The notes beneath the pieces were generated by a model, which saw nothing but the letters and a program-made list of their open reading frames with translations, had not been told where the DNA came from and did not search any database. The translations under genes and the position numbers were made by a program. A stretch of DNA of 64,000 nt, taken from the NCBI RefSeq assembly GCF_015477835.1, contig NZ_JADLQN010000001.1, forward strand, positions 186,001 through 250,000. Reading direction: 5' to 3'. Positions 51,264 through 59,971 of this stretch are shown piece after piece. Within the stretch, counting starts at the first letter, position 1, and every line of letters begins with the position of its first letter. Source of the stretch: Nocardia higoensis (GTDB lineage: Bacteria > Actinomycetota > Actinomycetes > Mycobacteriales > Mycobacteriaceae).

Positions 51264-53105
51264 ATGGCTGATGAGGTCGGCGACTACGTGCTGCGGCGAC
51301 TGCGCGAATGGGGGGTGCGACAGGTCTTCGGATATCCCGGCGACGGCATCAACGGATTGATCGCGGCTTTCGGGCGCGCCGGGAACAGTCCGGCATTCAT
51401 CCAGTCCAGGCATGAGGAGATGTCGGCCTTCGAGGCGGTCGGCTATGCCAAGTTCAGCGGTGAGGTCGGTGTCTGCACGGCGACTTCGGGGCCCGGCGCG
51501 ATCCACCTGCTCAACGGTCTCTACGACGCGAAACTCGACCACGTCCCCGTGGTCGCGATCGTCGGGCAGACCGCGCGCAGCGCGATGGGCGGGAGCTATC
51601 AGCAGGAAGTCGATCTGCAGAGCCTGTTCAAGGATGTCGCCTCGGACTACCTGGTCGAGGTCAATGTCGCCGAGCAATTGCCCAACGCGCTGGACCGAGC
51701 CTTCCGCACCGCCCGAAGCCGACGTGCGCCCACCGCCGTGATCATTCCGGCGGACCTGCAGGAAGAGCAGTATCAGCCACCTTCACACGCCTTCAAGGAA
51801 GTGCCCTCCAGCCCGCCGGATGTGCCCCGCACCACCACCACCGCCGACCGGGCCGACATCGTGCGCGCCGCCGACATCCTCAACGCCGGGTCGAGGGTGG
51901 CGATCCTGATCGGGCAGGGTGCCCGCGGCGCCGCCGAGCAGGTGAAGCAAGTCGCGGAGCTGACCGGCGCGGGCGTGGCCAAGGCGCTGCTCGGCAAGGA
52001 TGTGCTGCCCGACGATCTGCTGTATGTCACCGGCTCGATCGGCCTGCTGGGCACCCGCCCCAGCTACGAGCTGATGCGGGACTGCGACACGCTGTTGATC
52101 GTCGGCTCGAACTTCCCCTACTCGCAGTTCCTGCCGGAGTTCGGCGCTGCCCGCGCGGTGCAGATAGACATCGACGGCACCATGATCGGGATGCGCTACC
52201 CGACCGAGGTCAATCTTGTCGGCGATGCGAAACAGACTCTGACCGACCTGATCGGACATCTCGAGCGCAAGTCCGACCGCGGCTGGCGCGAGAGCGTCGA
52301 AGCCGCTGTGTCGCGCTGGTGGGAGGCCCTCGAACGCCAATCGATGTTGGAAGCACGGCCGGTGAATCCGATGCGCGTGGTGTGGGAGTTGTCGCGACAG
52401 ATCCCCGGCGATGCCATCGTCACTGCCGACTCGGGCTCATCCACCAACTGGTATGCCCGTTGCCTACGTTTGCGTGGGCAGATGCGCGGCTCGCTGTCGG
52501 GCACGCTGGCCACCATGGGCGCGGGCGTGCCGTACGCGATCGGCGCGAAGTTCGCCCACCCCGATCGGCCCGCGATCGCCCTCGTCGGCGACGGCGCCAT
52601 GCAGATGAACGGTGCGGCCGAACTGCTGACCGTCCGGCGCTATTACGCCCAGTGGGATGATCCGCGCCTGGTGGTGTGCGTGTTCCACAACAACGACCTC
52701 AACCAGGTCACCTGGGAACTGCGCGCGATGGGGGGAGCGCCGAAATTCGAGGAGTCGCAACTGCTTCCGGACGTCAGTTACGCCGACCTCGCCCGCGCCT
52801 GCGGTCTGCACGCGATCGCCGTCGACGATCCCGACGACCTCGCGCCCGCATGGCGGGAAGCTCTCGCCGCCGACCTGCCCACGGTGCTCGACGTGCGCTC
52901 CGATCCCGAGGTGCCGCCCATCCCACCGCACGCCACCTGGGAGCAGATGAAGTCGACCGCCGAAGCGGTTCTGCACGGCGACCCCGAGGGCTGGCATCTG
53001 ATGACCCAAGGCGTGAAATCCAAAGCGCAGGAGTTCATCGCCGGACATCGAGGGCGAGCATCCCGGCGCGCTCCGATCAGGGCACCGCGGTCAGCGTGGG
53101 AGTGA
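51264..53105 (+). CDS. Thiamine-diphosphate-dependent enzyme (acetolactate synthase/pyruvate oxidase-like)
   Basis: A 613-residue ThDP enzyme of three domains. The catalytic Glu is in FIQSRHEEMSAFEAVGYA, the central domain spans about residues 195-330, and the cofactor motif GDGAMQMNGAAELLTVRRYY...NNDLNQ matches GDG-N. FGYPGDGINGL at the N-terminus is typical of pyruvate oxidase/acetolactate synthase relatives. GGAGGAGAG precedes the ATG. Substrate cannot be set from sequence; no small regulatory subunit gene is near, which argues against biosynthetic acetolactate synthase. Confidence 0.85.
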   Translation: MADEVGDYVLRRLREWGVRQVFGYPGDGINGLIAAFGRAGNSPAFIQSRHEEMSAFEAVGYAKFSGEVGVCTATSGPGAIHLLNGLYDAKLDHVPVVAIVGQTARSAMGGSYQQEVDLQSLFKDVASDYLVEVNVAEQLPNALDRAFRTARSRRAPTAVIIPADLQEEQYQPPSHAFKEVPSSPPDVPRTTTTADRADIVRAADILNAGSRVAILIGQGARGAAEQVKQVAELTGAGVAKALLGKDVLPDDLLYVTGSIGLLGTRPSYELMRDCDTLLIVGSNFPYSQFLPEFGAARAVQIDIDGTMIGMRYPTEVNLVGDAKQTLTDLIGHLERKSDRGWRESVEAAVSRWWEALERQSMLEARPVNPMRVVWELSRQIPGDAIVTADSGSSTNWYARCLRLRGQMRGSLSGTLATMGAGVPYAIGAKFAHPDRPAIALVGDGAMQMNGAAELLTVRRYYAQWDDPRLVVCVFHNNDLNQVTWELRAMGGAPKFEESQLLPDVSYADLARACGLHAIAVDDPDDLAPAWREALAADLPTVLDVRSDPEVPPIPPHATWEQMKSTAEAVLHGDPEGWHLMTQGVKSKAQEFIAGHRGRASRRAPIRAPRSAWE

Positions 53106-53560
53106 CCGCGAAAATCGCGACCACGATCCGCCTGCCCGGAATCCCGAGTCCGACCGGGCCGGAACCCAATCGGTCGCCCGACGCGCGCATGCGCCGGAGG
53201 GCGAGTGCGTCGGCGTGGGTGCGTTCGAGCGCACTCATCACCCGTTTGCGGCGGGCGATGACACCCGAGGCGATCGGCGCGAACCCGAGGTCGGTCCGTG
53301 CGGTCAGGGCATGGATTCCCGGGAGACGGTGGCCGTGCGGCATCACCAGCGCTCGCAGGCGCACCGCATACACCCGCAATCGCGCTGCTGCGTCCTGAGG
53401 AGAGCCGACGGATGGTCGTGACGACGGAGCCGACGGAGGGGTCGCTGATGTCCACGAGTTCCGCGCGGGCAGCGAGGCGGTCGGCGTCGGCGCCATCGAC
53501 ACGCCGACCTGGCTGGGCTGCCGACGGCCTATGCGCCGAACAGGCCGTCGGCGGCGTGGC
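53106..53560. other. Region with coding-like minus-strand sequence, possibly a decayed gene
   Basis: No intact gene. On the minus strand two adjacent frames look coding: one gives ARAELVDISDPSVGSVVTTI (about 53490-53400) and the next, ending at 53077, gives RLPGIHALTARTDLGFAP and SALERTHADALALRRMR with strong G/C third positions. A frameshift near 53390 would join them. I recognise no family. Confidence 0.3.
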
Positions 53561-55018
53561 TCAGTCCGCCCGGGTGACCGCGGGCGGGTTCCAGGTGCTG
53601 TCGATGATGGCGTCATCGGGCCAGTACGCACGCAACAGCAGGTTGAACGGACCCGAGGCCGGGGCGGGCAGCCAGTTGGTCTCCCGCTCCATCCCGGGGC
53701 TCTCCCGCTGAATGTAGATGTCGATCGAGCCGTCCGGATTCTGGGTGAGTGTCTCCCCGCGCAGCGCGTAGCGGTCGACCGGGTTGGCGACGAGGAACCC
53801 GCGCTCGTCGTACATCGTCAACGACCAGAACGCCTCGACCGGGGGCGCTTGTCCCGCGGGGAAGCGCAGGACGTAATCGGTGTCGGACCGCAGTTGCACG
53901 CCTTCGACGTCGAGGCGGGTGGCCGGGTAGACCGCGTCCTCGGGCAGGTTCGCGCCGAGGCCGGCGTAGGCGACGACGGCGCGTGCGGCGTAGTCGTCGC
54001 CGTAGTCGCCGATACTGCCGCGGGCGGTCTGCCAGCCGTTGATCGGCTCCTCGCCCAGGTCGACTTCGATCTGCGACAGTGCCTTCGGCCACGCCTTCTC
54101 CCAGCGGGCGCGTTCTTCCTCGGGCAGGGCGGCGAGGTCGAGCGGACGGTCCGGTGACCAGCCGATCGCGGCGAGCTCGTCGAGCAGAGCCTCGTCCTCG
54201 GGTCGAATCTGGTCGTGCGAGAGGCTCGAGTAGTACAGATCCCAGTACTGTTGCGGAGTCAGATCGTGGATGTACTGCGCGACCTCCAGACCGCGAGGCC
54301 AGTCGGGATTCACCGCGGTGTTCTCCGGCGGGGTGTAGGGCTTCCCGTAGGCGCGCAGCGGCTTCGCGGTCATCTGGTTCTGGATGGCGACGACGTTCGC
54401 CACATCCTCGGCCCCGTTCACCTGGATGCGCCCGATCATCCAGCCGCCGTCGGTCGGCAGCCGATATTCGATCACCCCCTCGGGCAGTGTGCCCTGCCAG
54501 TCGGGGCCGACGATGGCGAACTCGTAGCCACCGCGGTCGCCGAGCGTGCGAGTGCCGGGTGAGGCGTCGACATTGGTCCACATGTCCAGCAGCGGGAACA
54601 GGTGGTAGCGGCCGCCCATGTCGGGCACGCTCACCACCAGCGGTTCCGCCGAGACGTCGAAGAACATCGAGACGTAGAGGGTGTCGATATTGGGGCGCAC
54701 CACCCCGGTGAAGTCGGAGTTCGGCAGGAAGTTCAGCGGCGCGAGCTGATTCATCGGCGCCATGCCGATCGCCGGGTTCGCCGTGGGCAGATTCGTCGAT
54801 TGCCGCCGCGTCACCTCCACCGCGACAAGCGGATAGGTGTAGGCGTATGCCTTCATGGCTGCTGCCTGCCGCTCCGCGTCGGTGGTCGGATCGGGCTCGG
54901 CGGAATCCGAGTCGCATGCCACCGCTGTCGCCGCGAACGCCATGGTGGCGGCCAGCGCCACCGCCGATCTGAGCATCGCTGTCGATCTGAGCCGTCGAGA
55001 TGTGGAATTACCGTTCAC
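53561..55018 (-). CDS. DUF1254/DUF1214 lipoprotein
   Basis: A 485-residue exported protein. The N-terminus is basic then hydrophobic with a Cys in FAATAVACDSD, a probable lipobox. AYAYTYPLVAVEVTRRQSTN and APLNFLPNSDFTGVVRPNIDTLY are DUF1254; the C-terminal APPVEAFWSLTMYDERGFLVANPVDRYALRG is DUF1214. These proteins are common in actinobacteria, often near oxidative catabolism; biochemical function not established. Confidence 0.85.
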   Translation of the reverse strand: MNGNSTSRRLRSTAMLRSAVALAATMAFAATAVACDSDSAEPDPTTDAERQAAAMKAYAYTYPLVAVEVTRRQSTNLPTANPAIGMAPMNQLAPLNFLPNSDFTGVVRPNIDTLYVSMFFDVSAEPLVVSVPDMGGRYHLFPLLDMWTNVDASPGTRTLGDRGGYEFAIVGPDWQGTLPEGVIEYRLPTDGGWMIGRIQVNGAEDVANVVAIQNQMTAKPLRAYGKPYTPPENTAVNPDWPRGLEVAQYIHDLTPQQYWDLYYSSLSHDQIRPEDEALLDELAAIGWSPDRPLDLAALPEEERARWEKAWPKALSQIEVDLGEEPINGWQTARGSIGDYGDDYAARAVVAYAGLGANLPEDAVYPATRLDVEGVQLRSDTDYVLRFPAGQAPPVEAFWSLTMYDERGFLVANPVDRYALRGETLTQNPDGSIDIYIQRESPGMERETNWLPAPASGPFNLLLRAYWPDDAIIDSTWNPPAVTRAD

Positions 55019-55378
55019 CGGAACCTCCTGAGGGCGTGCACAACGCGCTGTGTGTTAGCTCTGAATTTGCCGACTTGCCGAGATTAGCCGATGCGGCGGC
55101 GCGGAGATCGGCAATCGACGGTGCGTCGGCTCGCATGCGTCCCGGCCGCTCGCCGAGGCCCCGAGCGGTTGCCGACTTCGGCCCGGGGACGTTGTGGTGC
55201 GTGCCGCGTACCCGGCGGCGCGGGCCGAGACCGCCGCGCCGGCATCGGAGGTCGCGCAGTACCGGGGATGACTGGAGCATGGCCTCCGCGTTGCGTCGCG
55301 TCGATCCGGACATGAGTGCGATTTGAGGGCGTGGGCAGGGCGTATCGTCGGCCGAAGCGGGGCATCGGGAGGAATGCG
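55019..55378. other. Intergenic region before the kinase remnant
   Basis: 360 bases between the divergent DUF1254 gene and the kinase remnant. I see no gene or obvious repeat. A promoter for the DUF1254 lipoprotein gene should lie near 55020-55080. Confidence 0.4.
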
Positions 55379-56186
55379 GTGGGGTCATTGCTGGTGCCGG
55401 GGCAGGCGTTCGCCGGATACAGGATCGAGCGTCTTCTCGGGGCGGGCGGGATGGGGGAGGTGTTCCTCGCCCGTGATCGCGGGCTGCCGCGCTGTGTCGC
55501 CCTGGAGGTGCTGCCGCGCGCGGTGGCCGGGGACGAGGACGTGCGGAGGCGTTTTCAGCGCGAGGCCGACATGGTCGCGCGGTTGTCGCATCCGAATATC
55601 GTCACGATCTACGCGCGCGGGGAAGAGGAGGGCAGGCTGTGGATCTCGATGGCCTATGTCGACGGGCCGAGGCGGTCGTCGCGGCCTCGAGCGGTCGCGG
55701 CATCGAGTCGGAGGATGATCCGGTCGCCGGATCACGGCGGCGGTCGTCGTGGGAGTCGTGCTGCTCGCGGTCATCGGACTGGCGATCCCGGTGCTGAGGT
55801 CCTTCGGCGGCGACGCACCGGCTGTCGCGGCTGATCAGCCGATCACGGGCGTGTGGCAAGGCATCGCGCAACAGGACGATCAAGGCGTCCTGTCGCAGTA
55901 CCGGATGACCCTCACCCTGCGATCGGGTGCCGTCGGCACCGTCGTCGGCCACACGAACTACGAAGTGGCCGAGGGAACGTGCTCTGGCGAGCTGACCCTG
56001 CGGGAGCAGGAATCCGACGGCTCGTCCGCCGCGTTCTACGAGCGAATCCTCTCGGGGCCGTGCATTCCGAACGGCAATGTCACCGTCTCCGCCGGAGCCA
56101 CCGGCCGGCTGGACTTCTTCGATACCGGCGTAGTACGCGAGGGATACCAGGAGACCGTGACGGCGACCCTCGACCGGGTCGGCTGA
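55379..56186 (+). pseudogene. Ser/Thr protein kinase remnant (PknH-like), catalytic core deleted
   Basis: From the GTG at 55379 (GGGAGGA upstream) the frame encodes a kinase N-lobe, YRIERLLGAGGMGEVFLARD and RRFQREADMVARLSHPNIV, to about residue 100 and then loses similarity. The HRD, DFG and APE segments are absent. From about 55720 another frame gives a membrane helix (ITAAVVVGVVLLAVIGLAI) and an extracellular domain with GVWQGIAQQDDQG, as in PknH-type sensor kinases. The invariant Lys of VALKVLP is Glu (VALEVLP). Deletion plus frameshift indicates a dead gene. Confidence 0.78.
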
Positions 56187-56194
56187 GCCGAGGG

Positions 56195-57859
56195 TCAGCG
56201 GTCCCCGTCCTCGGCCTGGGCGAGACCGTCGACTTCTCGGGCGGCCTCGACATCGGCCGCGGTGGGCCGGCCGGGCTGCCATGCCTCGAGAACTCCTGGC
56301 ACACCGTCCTGCACGATGTAGGTGGCGTCGGTGCGCACGGACGCTCCTGGTCGCTGTACATAGGGCACCACGCGGAAGTCGTTGCGCCACAGCTGCCGAT
56401 CGACCTCCACGCGGACGTATCCGCGTTGCGCGTTGTAGTACTTCAGATCGGGGTTGGCTGCCAGCAGGCGCCTGCCGTGTTCGTAGATGTCGACGCCGTC
56501 GCCGCCGCTGGTCACCGAGGTGCCGGTGAATTCGCTGCCGATGACGGGGGAGTCGGGGTCGGTGTAGTCGCGGCGCAGGTCCGCGGCGTAGTTCTCGTGC
56601 CGGTCGCCACTGATGACGACGAGGTTGCGGACCCCGCGATCGGTCGCGGCGGCGACGACGGTGTCGCGGTCGGCGACATAGCCGTCCCAGGCGTCGGTGG
56701 AGACTGCGGTGTCGGGGCCTGGATCGTGGTCGGTCTGTCCCATCACCACCTGGTTGCCGAGAATGTGCCAGCGCGCGTTCGACCGCGCGAAGCCCTCGAC
56801 CAGCCAATCTCGTTGCTCGTCGCCGAGAATCGTGGCGGAACTGTCGGAACGTCCGGCGAGATGGGTGGTCATCTCGCCGTTGAGGACAGCGGGCTTGGTG
56901 CGGTACTGGCGGGTATCGAGCATGGTGATGTCGGCGAGGCCGCCGTAGTGGTAGCGGCGATGCAGGTGTGTCCGCGTCCCGGCGGGAAGCTGCGCGAGTC
57001 GTAGCGGCTGGTGCTCGTACATGGCCTGGAAGGCCGCGGCGCGACGTCGTCGGAACAGCGCCGGAATGTTGTCGATGTCGAGGTCGAGGCCCGATGATTC
57101 CGCGGCCCAGTTGTCGTCGATCTCGTGATCGTCCGTGGTCACCAGCCACGGGAAGTGAGAGTGCGCGCGCTGTAGCGGGCGCTCGACCTTCGAGAGCGCG
57201 TAGCGCAGGCGGTACCCCGCCAGATCCCGGGCTTCGGGCCGCATGTGGGACTCCACCGGCCTGCCCGTGCGGCGTCCGGTGAGCGCGTCTTCGTAGATGT
57301 AGTCGCCGAGGTGCACGACCAGGTCGAGATCCTCGTCGGCGATGTGGTCGTAGGCGGTGTAGTAGCCGTCGTTCCACGACTGACACGAGGCGAAGACGAA
57401 CCGCAGCCGGGTGGGATGGCTGTCGGGGGCCGGTGCGGTGCGGGTCCGCCCGGATTGCGACACGGCCGAACCGGCCCGGAAACGGTAGTGGTACCAGCGA
57501 TCCGGCGCGAGGCCGTGGATCTCGGGATGCACGCTGTGGGCCAGCTCCCTGCCGGCCACCGCCTCGCCGCGGCGTACCACCTCGGTGAACGCCTCGTCCT
57601 CGGCGACCTCGTACTCCACGGTCACCGGGCGCGGACCCATCCCACCGTGACCGTCCGGGGCGAACGCGTCCGGAGCGAGGCGAGTCCAGAGCACGAAGCC
57701 GTCCGGTGAGGGATCCCCTGAGGCGACTCCGAGGGTGAACGGATCCTCCGACCAGCGGGGCGCGCGAAAACGACCGCTGCTCACCATCGATGCCCCCGCC
57801 AGCAGCAGAGCGGACCCGGCGACGCCGTAGCGCAACAACTGCCGACGCGACACGCCCAT
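56195..57859 (-). CDS. Alkaline phosphatase D (PhoD family), Tat-exported
   Basis: A 554-residue phosphodiesterase/phosphatase. The N-terminus has the twin-arginine motif SRRQLL followed by a hydrophobic stretch. FTLGVASGDPSPDGFVLWTRLAP is the PhoD N-terminal domain; FVFASCQSW, VHLGDYIYED, TTDDHEIDDNW and VISGDRHENY carry the metal ligands. PhoD enzymes use Ca/Fe and are typical of phosphate scavenging outside the membrane. No Pho-box was identified. Confidence 0.9.
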   Translation of the reverse strand: MGVSRRQLLRYGVAGSALLLAGASMVSSGRFRAPRWSEDPFTLGVASGDPSPDGFVLWTRLAPDAFAPDGHGGMGPRPVTVEYEVAEDEAFTEVVRRGEAVAGRELAHSVHPEIHGLAPDRWYHYRFRAGSAVSQSGRTRTAPAPDSHPTRLRFVFASCQSWNDGYYTAYDHIADEDLDLVVHLGDYIYEDALTGRRTGRPVESHMRPEARDLAGYRLRYALSKVERPLQRAHSHFPWLVTTDDHEIDDNWAAESSGLDLDIDNIPALFRRRRAAAFQAMYEHQPLRLAQLPAGTRTHLHRRYHYGGLADITMLDTRQYRTKPAVLNGEMTTHLAGRSDSSATILGDEQRDWLVEGFARSNARWHILGNQVVMGQTDHDPGPDTAVSTDAWDGYVADRDTVVAAATDRGVRNLVVISGDRHENYAADLRRDYTDPDSPVIGSEFTGTSVTSGGDGVDIYEHGRRLLAANPDLKYYNAQRGYVRVEVDRQLWRNDFRVVPYVQRPGASVRTDATYIVQDGVPGVLEAWQPGRPTAADVEAAREVDGLAQAEDGDR

Positions 57860-58001
57860 GACAACGACGTTACCGTAAAGCGGAGGAACTATCTCCGAAT
57901 GTGTGATGAACGCTCGGCTTCGGGTTTGTCACCACCGGGTGTCGGATCCGCCCGCGGCCCGCCGTGGACCGAGGGCTGGGGGCGGATCGACGCCGCGTGC
58001 C

Positions 58002-59477
58002 TCAGTCCGCGTCAGTCAGCTGGTCCCCGCGCACCCACGTGGCGTGGAAGCCGGACGGGACACGTTGCGGCAGTAGCACTCTCGCCAGCGGCCCAGCCGC
58101 GATATCGGCGGCATCGAAGATGTCGATCTCGCCCCGGTCCTCGGCCTCGTCGTTGACGAAGCAGACCAGGTAGCCGTCGGTCTCGCCGGTCGATCCGTCG
58201 CGGGGCGCGAAGGGGGCTTCCGATCCCCAGCGACCGGGGCCGAACTTGTGCTCCTCCTTGGCGCCGGTCGCGGAGTCGAAACGCACCAGGCCGTCGAACA
58301 GCAGGGTGGGCTCGTGGGCGAGGCTCATATTGTAGGAGTAGCGGTGCGGCCGGCCCATGATGCGCGAGTCGACGCTGGGGAACTCGATGTTGGCGTCGTC
58401 GAGGGCGTGCTCGCTGGTGGCGCCGGTGCGCAGGTCGAAGCGGTAGCGGTAGAGCTGGGCGTCCAGACGCATGTAGGCGAGCATGCTGGCCAGCGGGTGG
58501 TCGAAGGTGCTCTGGTGCTGCGGGTTCTTGACCCGGCACACGTCCATGACGATCTCCTCGCCCTCCTCCCAGGAGTTGACGACGTGGTAGATGTAGCAGG
58601 GCTTGGCCTCGAACCAGCGCACCTGGTCGCCGCTGCCGTGGCGCGGAACGACGGCGAATCGGGACACGAGTTCACGGTCGTAGTAGATGCGGTACTTGCC
58701 CGCCTTGCGTGCCTCGTGGTCCTGCACGAGCGGCAGATCCATGAGGATCGAGTAGTTGGGTGTGATCGCCATGTCGTGCGGCAGGCGCGGACCGGGCAGA
58801 TCGATGTGGGCGAGATGGGTCTGGGTGCCGTCGGCGCCGATGATGCCGTAGCGCAGGTAGTCCATGTCCGGGCCGTAGTCGAACCAGAGCAGTTCGCCGG
58901 TGGCCTCGTCGACCTTGGGGTGGGCCATCATGTCCCCGGCGAAGGTGCCCAGGAAGTCCTGCGCGCCGATGGTTTCCAGCGAGAGCGGGTCGACGCCGTA
59001 GGGGGTGCCGCACAGATACCAGGTGGCCAGCACCTGGCCGCGGTGGTAGATGACGTCGGTGTTGGCGGCGTCTTTGATGCCGAGGCCGTGGCCGTTGCCC
59101 CACGGGTTGTCCTTCGGGTTCTCCATGAGGCCGGTCCACAGCGCGCGGCCCGCCTCGGACTCCTGGGTGAAGGCGCGGGTGCGGACGTAGCGGTTGCGGT
59201 ACCTGACCTTGCCGTTCTCGAAGTGCGCGGCATGGATCATGCCGTCGCCGTCGAACATGTGGTACCGGCCCGGGGCGTCGAACTGACGGTTCGGGCCGTT
59301 GCGCAGGTAGACGCCGTTGAGGTCGGCCGGGATCTCGCCGATCACCGGCAGGTCGTCGAGGGTCAACTCCTCGCGGACGGGTGCGAACACGCCGAGCAGA
59401 TAGGGGTTCTCCACGGCCGGGTCGGCGGTGCGGGCGACGGCGATCGGGTTGCCGCCCGGGAGGTTCGGTGTGGTCAT
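58002..59477 (-). CDS. Carotenoid cleavage/lignostilbene dioxygenase family oxygenase
   Basis: A 491-residue seven-blade propeller oxygenase with non-heme iron. GVYLRNGPNRQF and YHMFDGDGMIHAAHF open the fold. The four iron His are seen in MAHPKVD, PHDMAITPNY, YIYHVVNSWEEG and GFHATWVRG. The family cleaves C=C bonds of carotenoids or stilbenes to aldehydes. The ATG at 59477 has AAAGGAT upstream; it is 35 bases after the thioesterase and is the last gene of the five-gene operon. Its aldehyde product would suit the PaaN-like dehydrogenase. Substrate unknown. Confidence 0.88.
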   Translation of the reverse strand: MTTPNLPGGNPIAVARTADPAVENPYLLGVFAPVREELTLDDLPVIGEIPADLNGVYLRNGPNRQFDAPGRYHMFDGDGMIHAAHFENGKVRYRNRYVRTRAFTQESEAGRALWTGLMENPKDNPWGNGHGLGIKDAANTDVIYHRGQVLATWYLCGTPYGVDPLSLETIGAQDFLGTFAGDMMAHPKVDEATGELLWFDYGPDMDYLRYGIIGADGTQTHLAHIDLPGPRLPHDMAITPNYSILMDLPLVQDHEARKAGKYRIYYDRELVSRFAVVPRHGSGDQVRWFEAKPCYIYHVVNSWEEGEEIVMDVCRVKNPQHQSTFDHPLASMLAYMRLDAQLYRYRFDLRTGATSEHALDDANIEFPSVDSRIMGRPHRYSYNMSLAHEPTLLFDGLVRFDSATGAKEEHKFGPGRWGSEAPFAPRDGSTGETDGYLVCFVNDEAEDRGEIDIFDAADIAAGPLARVLLPQRVPSGFHATWVRGDQLTDAD

Positions 59478-59512
59478 GTGTAATCCTTTTCGATTCGTGT
59501 GCGTGGCGCGCG

Positions 59513-59971
59513 CTACGGCTGGAACACCAGTTGGGTGCAGCGGAACACCGCGATCGGTCGGTCGCGGTCGTCGCTGACGGTGGCGTCCCATACCTGGGTG
59601 CGTCTGCCGGTGTGGACGGGGGTGACGGTGGCGGTGACCACGCCCGCGCGAGCGGTGCCGAGATAGTTGGTCTTGAGTTCGACCGTGGTGAAGGCCGCGT
59701 CGTCGGGAATCGACAGCCGGGTGCCGATGCCGCACATGGTGTCGGCCAGGGCGACGACAGCCGCGGCGTGCAGGTAGCCGTTGGGTGCGAGAAGTCCCTC
59801 GTGCACGGTGAATTCGCCGACGACCCGGTCGGGTTGTGCGGAGATCACCCGCATGCCGAGGTTGCCGGGCAGGCGGTCGTCGAGCATGCGGGTCAGGGCC
59901 TGCGCCAGTTCCGGGCCGGAGCCCTTCGGCGTCGGCCGCGGCGCGGGGTGGGGGAGCGGTCCGCCGCTCAC
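59513..59971 (-). CDS. Hotdog-fold thioesterase, PaaI family
   Basis: A 152-residue acyl-CoA thioesterase. APNGYLHAAAVVALADTMCGIGT is the hotdog helix with the catalytic-site residues; VELKTNYLGTARAGVVTATVTPVHTGRRTQVWD is the following sheet. PaaI-type proteins release CoA from stalled aromatic-CoA intermediates. It overlaps the acyl-CoA ligase by ATGA, so the two are translationally coupled. Confidence 0.82.
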   Translation of the reverse strand: MSGGPLPHPAPRPTPKGSGPELAQALTRMLDDRLPGNLGMRVISAQPDRVVGEFTVHEGLLAPNGYLHAAAVVALADTMCGIGTRLSIPDDAAFTTVELKTNYLGTARAGVVTATVTPVHTGRRTQVWDATVSDDRDRPIAVFRCTQLVFQP

